DNA from: Alcaligenaceae bacterium
GTDB lineage: Bacteria; Pseudomonadota; Gammaproteobacteria; Burkholderiales; Burkholderiaceae_B
Length of the DNA: 7,143 nucleotides
Direction of reading: 5' to 3'
Assembly (NCBI GenBank): GCA_012512545.1
Contig: JAAZDZ010000379.1
Coordinates: 1-7,143 of the forward strand
Shown: in pieces, positions 6,188-7,143 of the stretch
How the letters are laid out: each line of letters opens with the position of its first letter
Numbering within the stretch: the first letter of the stretch is position 1
The notes under the pieces: generated by a model
Databases searched by the model: none
What the model was told of the DNA's origin: nothing
What the model saw: the letters and a program-made list of their open reading frames with translations, nothing else
Program-made: the position numbers and the translations under genes

Positions 6188-6754
6188 TCAGGCCCTTTTC
6201 AACAGGCCGTGCAGAATGACGTTGTAGAACTCATTGAAGGCGTCCCCGATGGAAAGCCCCTCTTCTTCCAGAAAATTCTGGTCTCTCAACCGGAATGCCG
6301 CGCCAATCAAGGCTTCTGATATGGCGCGTGGGTGGTGGGGCGCCAGCACGCCTTCTTCCATGCCCCTGACCATCATTTCCTGCAAACCCCGTATGCGGGC
6401 TGTCTGATAGGCGTCGAACACCGCCCGGCCTTCTTCCAGGCTGTCCAGGTCGATCAGGGCGGCCTTGGCCAGGCCAGACGTATTGAGCGCCGAGCGCAGA
6501 TAGATGGAAATGGCTGCGTCGGCCTTGCTTTCCTTGTGTGCCGCCAACAGGCTTTTTTGCAGATGGTTGTTGAGCACTTGTTCACACACCTTGGTGAAGA
6601 TTTCTTCTTTGCTGGCAGCGATTTCGTAGAGCCTGCGCCTTGAGCATTTCAGTCGTGCCGCCATTTCTGCAATGGTCAGACCGGAAATACCTTCAGTAAT
6701 CAGTAACTGGGTGAGCTCTTGGAAGAATTGTTCTTGGCTGCGACGCTTGCTCAT
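6188..6754 (-). CDS. TetR/AcrR-family transcriptional regulator
   Basis: A 188-residue one-component regulator. The N-terminal TetR DNA-binding domain covers about residues 5-56, with the helix-turn-helix at about 27-46 (TIAEMAARLKCSRRRLYEIAASKEEIF). The rest is an all-helical ligand-binding and dimerisation region with no recognisable specificity. The frame stays open upstream to an ATG at 6859, but that start would overlap the beginning of trmL and adds a basic stretch unlike TetR proteins. The ATG at 6754, giving MSKRRSQEQFF, places the HTH at the usual distance from the N-terminus. No strong Shine-Dalgarno is seen. The gene converges on the ligase-thiolase-OB-fold operon. By analogy with FadR/PaaR-like TetR proteins beside acyl-CoA ligase operons, it probably represses that operon and is released by the substrate or its CoA ester; that role is inferred. 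Confidence 0.85.
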   Translation of the reverse strand: MSKRRSQEQFFQELTQLLITEGISGLTIAEMAARLKCSRRRLYEIAASKEEIFTKVCEQVLNNHLQKSLLAAHKESKADAAISIYLRSALNTSGLAKAALIDLDSLEEGRAVFDAYQTARIRGLQEMMVRGMEEGVLAPHHPRAISEALIGAAFRLRDQNFLEEEGLSIGDAFNEFYNVILHGLLKRA

Positions 6755-6850
6755 TGTGATCAACAGGGTGGGAGAAGGAGAAACCCCCGTATTATGGTCG
6801 AAGGCGCGGCAATGCGATAATCCGGCTTTCCCCTTTGCCTGCGCTTTGTC
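6755..6850. other. Divergent tetR/trmL intergenic region
   Basis: About 96 bases lie between the divergent TetR and trmL starts. Possible -10 elements are GATAAT (6816-6821) for trmL and CATAAT (complement of 6791-6796) for tetR, but neither has a good -35 box at the right distance. No copy of the ACGGTAC/GTACCGT arms is present here, so autoregulation of the TetR gene by the same operator is not visible. Confidence 0.35.
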
Positions 6851-7143
6851 ATGTTTCACATCGTCCTGGTTTCACCGGAAATTCCCCCCAATACCGGCAA
6901 TGTCATCCGTCTGGCAGCAAATACCGGCGCTTTCCTGCACCTGGTGCGGCCCTTGGGTTTTGAACTGGATGACGCCAGGCTGAAGCGCGCAGGGCTGGAT
7001 TACCACGAATGGGCGCGTATGCAGGTGCATGAGGATCTGCCCGCCGCTCTGGCGGCCACAGGCGCGCCAGTCGAACGCCGCTTTGCCATGACCACTCGTG
7101 GCGCCAGGCCGTTTTCGGGGGTGCAATTGCAGCCCGGCGATGC
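6851..7143 (+). CDS. trmL: tRNA (cytidine/uridine-2'-O-)-methyltransferase TrmL, N-terminal part
   Basis: The first 97 codons of a SPOUT-family (TrmH/SpoU-like) methyltransferase, cut off by the window end. The N-terminus MFHIVLVSPEIPPNTGNV, followed by IRLAANTG and the segment RLKRAGLDYHEW, closely matches E. coli TrmL, which puts a 2'-O-methyl group on the wobble base of tRNA-Leu isoacceptors. The SAM-binding trefoil knot is in the C-terminal half and is not visible. The ATG gives the exact family N-terminus although no Shine-Dalgarno is evident. TrmL and ComF genes are, as I recall, close together in Burkholderiales; here they are about 4 kb apart, split by the accessory block. Confidence 0.93.
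   Translation, partial: MFHIVLVSPEIPPNTGNVIRLAANTGAFLHLVRPLGFELDDARLKRAGLDYHEWARMQVHEDLPAALAATGAPVERRFAMTTRGARPFSGVQLQPGD

Noticed and set aside
6755..6859. Upstream ATG start adding 35 residues to the TetR protein
   Set aside because: It would overlap the trmL start and add an atypical N-terminal stretch; the ATG at 6754 gives normal TetR geometry.
1..7143. Search for CRISPR arrays, tRNA genes, insertion sequence ends or defence systems
   Set aside because: No regularly spaced repeats, cloverleaf-like segments, transposase motifs or defence-type domains were seen on reading both strands.

Overview
The window looks like chromosomal DNA of a GC-rich betaproteobacterium, most likely order Burkholderiales and plausibly the Alcaligenaceae (Bordetella/Achromobacter/Pusillimonas type). 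This rests on protein family resemblance and on the grouping of an NtrY/NtrX-like two-component pair, a BioC-type methyltransferase, comF and trmL. No rRNA or other marker is present, so the genus cannot be fixed.

Layout. Bases 1-253 hold the end of an NtrY-like sensor kinase, followed 14 bases later by its response regulator (268-987), which has a receiver and a Fis-type helix-turn-helix but no AAA+ sigma-54 activator domain. A good hairpin at 1016-1045 separates this operon from a convergent BioC-like methyltransferase (2013-1057, minus strand). Divergent from that gene is comF (2090-2860), encoding a zinc-ribbon phosphoribosyltransferase-fold protein. At the far end (6851-7143) is the start of trmL, a tRNA Cm34/Um34 methyltransferase. 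From memory, comF and trmL are usually close neighbours in Burkholderiales.

Between comF and trmL sits a roughly 4-kb accessory block. It has three same-strand genes: an acyl-CoA ligase (2956-4518), a divergent SCP2-type thiolase (4555-5724) and a DUF35-type zinc-ribbon/OB-fold protein (5735-6133). A convergent TetR-family regulator (6754-6188, minus strand) follows. The block begins with a readable sigma-70 promoter (TTGACT - 18 bp - TATTCT, 2892-2921). Its -35 box lies inside a 30-bp imperfect inverted repeat with ACGGTAC/GTACCGT arms (2877-2906), a plausible operator for the TetR protein.

The most interesting part is the thiolase/OB-fold pair. The thiolase appears to lack both canonical thiolase cysteines: glycine stands at the nucleophile position with a Cys one residue later, and alanine replaces the C-terminal catalytic Cys. 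Thiolase-like proteins partnered by DUF35 proteins include the retro-aldolase Ltp2/ChsH2 and C-acyltransferases of the PhlACB type. The working model is a small TetR-controlled module in which the ligase activates a carboxylic acid to its CoA ester and the thiolase/OB-fold complex then makes or breaks a C-C bond. The substrate cannot be read from the sequence.
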